From positions 175,654-239,653 of the forward strand of contig NW_019775634.1 of NCBI RefSeq assembly GCF_001039355.2: a stretch of DNA of 64,000 nt. The letters are read 5' to 3'. The position numbers and the translations under genes were made by a program. Each line of letters begins with the position of its first letter. The first letter of the stretch is position 1. The notes below the pieces were generated by a model, which worked only from the letters and a program-made list of their open reading frames with translations, was not told the DNA's origin and made no database searches. This stretch comes from Lingula anatina. Its lineage: Eukaryota; Brachiopoda; Lingulata; Lingulida; Lingulidae. Positions 61,009-64,000 of the stretch are shown here, piece by piece.

Positions 61009-61216
61009 TACCCTCTACCAGGGCGAGTGATAGATTTTTTACAGATATTCACAGATATGTCTCTAGCTAGATAGATGGTCGTTTAAAGCTCAACCCATGT
61101 AATCAGCCTTGAGATTTCTCAACAGGGTGAGTTGAGCTTTAAATGACCATCTATCTAGCTAGATACATATCTTTGAATATCTGTAAAAAATCTATCACTC
61201 GCCCTGGTAGAGGGTA
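61009..61216 (+). mobile_element. Palindromic MITE with 86-bp inverted ends and 9-bp target duplication
   Basis: Arms 61009-61094 and 61131-61216 are inverted copies with about three mismatches, around a 36-bp centre. The 9-bp direct repeat TTTGTCGTG directly abuts both ends (61000-61008 and 61217-61225). A 9-bp target points to Mutator-like elements. Ends start TACCCTCTACCAGGG. Confidence 0.88.
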
Positions 61217-61225
61217 TTTGTCGTG

Positions 61226-62280
61226 GGTATTTACTTTGTTTTTAACGGCAACTATTAATGTTAGGGGAAAGTAGGGACCTATAGGCGTATGTGGATTCCG
61301 AACAATTTTATCAGTAAGCACCCAGATTGATGTAAGAAACAAAATAATTAGACAAATTATTAAGACATGTTTGTAAGGGTTTGCATTTCAGGCAAGCGTT
61401 CAGGCCAAAAAATCGGACAAGTTTAACATTACACCAAATATGAAGTAGGCCCTATCGAGGCCTTCACTGGTCCTAGACCAGTATTGGATTATGGTCCTTT
61501 CATATTTATGGCAGCACAGATCAGAGTCGTGTCTCGATATGAAAACTAGGTCAACCAGACTATGGCATTTTTAGGCTTGTAAATTCTACAAATTGTCCAT
61601 TTAGCTAATGAATATGCAAGCATGAGAATTTATTATATCGTATGCTTTATGTTTATAATTATTATTTTTATTGAAGATTCCAGTAATGACCGAGAAGTCT
61701 TTTGATGAACGCCACGCTAGAATCTTTATAAAAATTCCCAATTTTATGAAATTACAAATTGTTTCGAACATGTATTTGTTTGGTACCATTGCCTCGCTTT
61801 TGCTTTCACCACAACTGAAAATACTATAAATGAATACATTGTACATTATTAATTCCAGGCACTGCAAAAAGATGATGCTGGGTTCCTTCTTGGAGGCAAT
61901 AATGAGACTGAAGTTTTTCGTTTAACGTCAGGAAGTGGTCAGTTATACAGGGCTGCTGTTGGAAACCTTTGGAGAAGCCCAAAAGCGTCTCTATCGGCAT
62001 TACGTGACGCCAAACGAGACTAGAAAACTTGCGAGAATCCGCGTGAGGCGAGACTAACAACAAAGGAGAAACTGTATGCGGCCGGAACACGGAAAACTAT
62101 GGGAATAGGAATACGTGCTGTTGAGGAAAAGATTGTAATTCTACGGAACGTTAGAGAAAAAAACCCTGAAGAACAGTCATTGATCAGTTTGGTCGACTCT
62201 CATTTGTTGCCACGCCGCTCTCGCTTGATAAAAAAGAGGTTAAATTGATACATACATAATAAAGACATCAATAATTTGTA
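61226..62280. other. Upstream region or 5' intron of fucosyltransferase copy 2
   Basis: Probably contains the intron, and perhaps the noncoding first exon, of copy 2. 62.0-62.2 kb is CG-richer. No exon boundary can be fixed. Confidence 0.4.
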
Positions 62281-62334
62281 CCTCTTTTGATATTCTATTC
62301 TTGGTTTCTTTTGTTTGATTACCAGGTGTGACAG
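62281..62334 (+). promoter_or_regulatory. 5' UTR intron acceptor of fucosyltransferase copy 2
   Basis: A pyrimidine-rich tract and CAG at 62323-62325, homologous to the tract before copy 1. The duplication that made the pair therefore included part of the 5' intron. Confidence 0.6.
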
Positions 62335-63414
62335 ATGACTCAAGGGCGCAACACAGTGTTTGTAGTGGGCGTGGTCGCCGGAATTTGCTGTTTGATTTTA
62401 CTTGTCTTTGTATCAGAAACGATTCCACCAATCCGAATGCTGAATCCAACACCACAAAAACAATATTATAATGGGACCAAACCTAAAGTCATTTTATTTT
62501 GGACTAAATTTTTCGGATTAAATCACTGGGGGTTTGACCCATTGGGAACTGTGCCGTTCGAACGTTTAAAAGACTGTCCAGTAGTTTGCGAAATGACGGA
62601 TCAAAGATCTCGCTTAAAAGAGGCTGATGTCATTGCGTTCCATGCTTTAGAATTGGGAGACAGGCCCCAGTTTAAACTTCCAAACCAGAGGTGGCTTCTG
62701 AATATGATGGAAAGCCCTTGCTATTATGGTTTGAAACACCTAAAAAATTGGAAAGGAGTTTTTAACTGGACGATGACGTATAGGGCAGATTCTGATTTTA
62801 TAGCAAATTATAGTGAGGTGAAACCAATAACAACACCAAGGAAAAGAAACTATTCCGCTATTATGAGTCTAAAAAGTAAGAAGGTGGCTTGGTTTGTAAG
62901 TAATTGTAACACTCCAGGAAAGAGAGAGAAGTATGTGAAGGAACTACAACGATACATACCTGTAGACATATATGGCGCCTGCGGTCCAATGAAGTGCCCC
63001 GCCCATACGCCATGTGAAAAACATATCTATGAAACTTATAAATTCTATCTCTCATTTGAGAATAGTCTGGCGAATTATTACATCACAGAGAAGTTTTTTA
63101 AGACTCTAAAACACGACATTGTAAGTGTTGTCCGAAGTGGGGCCAACTACTCATTTTATGGTATAAAACCTGACTGGTTTATAGACGCAAGGAAGTTCAA
63201 AACACCGAAGGATCTTGCTAATTTTTTAATAGAAATAGACAAAGATGATAGCAGATACGTCCGATATTTGCGCAGTAAGGAGAACGTCACGTCCGTCGAC
63301 GAATATTATGAATGGTGCAATGTCTGTAAGAGAATTAATGATGTTAACGATCCGAAGACATGTTATGATGATATTCTACAATGGTGGCGACAGAATCCAT
63401 GTATCCCCCCGTAG
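62335..63414 (+). CDS. Alpha-1,3-fucosyltransferase (GT10), copy 2, 359 aa
   Basis: Paralogue of the gene at 50.8-51.8 kb, with the same domain order. Anchor at about residues 8-30, ESP at 126-128, the FNWTMTYRADSD block at 143-154, VDIYGACG at 210-217, FYLSFENS at 237-244 and YITEK at 249-253. Over the first 40 residues the two proteins differ at many sites, and again in the last 30 (for example CKRINDVNDPKTCYDD). Between about residues 40 and 160 only one residue differs (Gly for Asp at YY-G-LK). The acceptor ...GATTACCAG ends at 62325, so the exon opens nine bases before ATG exactly as in copy 1. All motifs are intact and I expect an active enzyme. Confidence 0.95.
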   Translation: MTQGRNTVFVVGVVAGICCLILLVFVSETIPPIRMLNPTPQKQYYNGTKPKVILFWTKFFGLNHWGFDPLGTVPFERLKDCPVVCEMTDQRSRLKEADVIAFHALELGDRPQFKLPNQRWLLNMMESPCYYGLKHLKNWKGVFNWTMTYRADSDFIANYSEVKPITTPRKRNYSAIMSLKSKKVAWFVSNCNTPGKREKYVKELQRYIPVDIYGACGPMKCPAHTPCEKHIYETYKFYLSFENSLANYYITEKFFKTLKHDIVSVVRSGANYSFYGIKPDWFIDARKFKTPKDLANFLIEIDKDDSRYVRYLRSKENVTSVDEYYEWCNVCKRINDVNDPKTCYDDILQWWRQNPCIPP

Positions 63415-63635
63415 GTCTTGTGCTTTTTTCCCTAAATTTTCTACTTATAGCTATATGCAAGTACGTACGCAGTATATGCATGAAGGCAAATGCCATACGT
63501 GTTACTTTACCAGTCCTTATTGGAACAAAATAGAAGGGTGGAGTCTGACTATTATTGTACGCCTTAGAAGCGTTCCATGCAGGCCAAAAACGCAAAGTTG
63601 CCTAGATTTAATCTGCTGTTCGAGTTAATCAGTTT

Positions 63636-63852
63636 TAGTCGAGCCCTTTTGTTAAACGGGACTCTAAAGCTTAAAAGTTAGGCTTAGTTAACTTCAATAC
63701 CAGATTTTTAATTTTATTTTTATACAAGATAATTGTGCCATTGTAGTCGAGCCCTTTCGTTAAACGGGGCTCTAAAGCTTAAAAGTTAGGCTTAGTTAAC
63801 TTAAATACCAGATTTTTTATTTTATATTTATTCAAGATAATTGTGCCATTGT
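63636..63852 (+). repeat. 108-bp tandem duplication with hairpin, downstream of fucosyltransferase copy 2
   Basis: Two units (63636-63743 and 63744-63852) begin TAGTCGAGCCCTT and are over 90% alike. Each contains GAGCCC facing GGGCTC or GGACTC across about 12 nt, able to form a short stem-loop. It lies 220 bp after the stop of the gene, perhaps in its 3' UTR. Confidence 0.75.
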
Positions 63853-64000
63853 ATACAGTAATCACCATTTTAGAACATTAGATAAAATTTACTTTTTTAA
63901 GGACGTGCCTTTATCCTTGAATCAAATACTTAATTATATATATTTTTTATTTTATTGTTTGTGCATTTTAATTTAATTAGCATAAATTACACACACACAC

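Noticed and set aside
1-64000. CRISPR arrays, bacterial operons, rRNA or integrated virus
   Set aside because: No regularly spaced repeats with unique spacers, no polycistronic gene order, and no viral polymerase, integrase or capsid motifs in any frame I read.

Overview
The window is animal nuclear DNA. It is AT-rich with long noncoding stretches, many microsatellites and homopolymers, short inverted-repeat transposons, and spliced genes with GT-AG introns. The identifiable genes are a PIM-family Ser/Thr kinase and two alpha-1,3-fucosyltransferases of family GT10. With the compact mobile elements and strong heterozygosity they fit a marine invertebrate, perhaps a deuterostome such as an echinoderm, hemichordate or lancelet. 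The species cannot be fixed from the sequence. There is no prokaryotic operon structure, CRISPR array, rRNA or convincing tRNA.

Layout. 1-37 kb has no gene I can name. It holds microsatellites, transposon relics (an inverted hAT-like pair at 3.7-4.3 kb, Harbinger-like MITEs at 7.2, 8.6 and 11.4 kb) and two large near-identical direct duplications (8.5-13.3 kb and 17.0-22.4 kb). It also has a few weak exon candidates (1.9, 17.5 and 22.5 kb) and a long hairpin at 32.4 kb. 38.3-44.8 kb carries a complete six-exon PIM kinase on the minus strand (334 aa predicted). A CCAAT-box cluster lies upstream of it at 45.2-45.3 kb and a probable 3' UTR rich in AUUUA lies at 37.1-38.3 kb. 45.4-50.7 kb is intergenic, with a CTCF-like motif and a G-quadruplex motif. 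50.8-51.9 kb (minus) and 62.3-63.4 kb (plus) hold two single-coding-exon fucosyltransferase paralogues arranged head to head. The 10.5 kb between them is full of nested MITEs, an inverted repeat and a palindromic element with a 9-bp target duplication.

A striking technical feature is that nearly every single-base N sits at the junction of two near-identical direct copies (186 bp to 2.7 kb). The simplest reading is that both alleles of one locus were laid end to end by the assembler. About 8 kb of the window is then redundant, and PIM intron 4 is inflated by about 1 kb. Read as allele pairs, the copies show transposon presence/absence differences, including an apparent MITE excision footprint.

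The genes do not form one pathway: PIM kinases are cytoplasmic/nuclear survival kinases, and the fucosyltransferases are Golgi glycan-modifying enzymes. I found no clear new biological system. The best leads are the fucosyltransferase gene-conversion pattern, the clustering of the palindrome TAGGCCTA at 47-60 kb, the mobile-element footprints, and a few hairpins and exon candidates.
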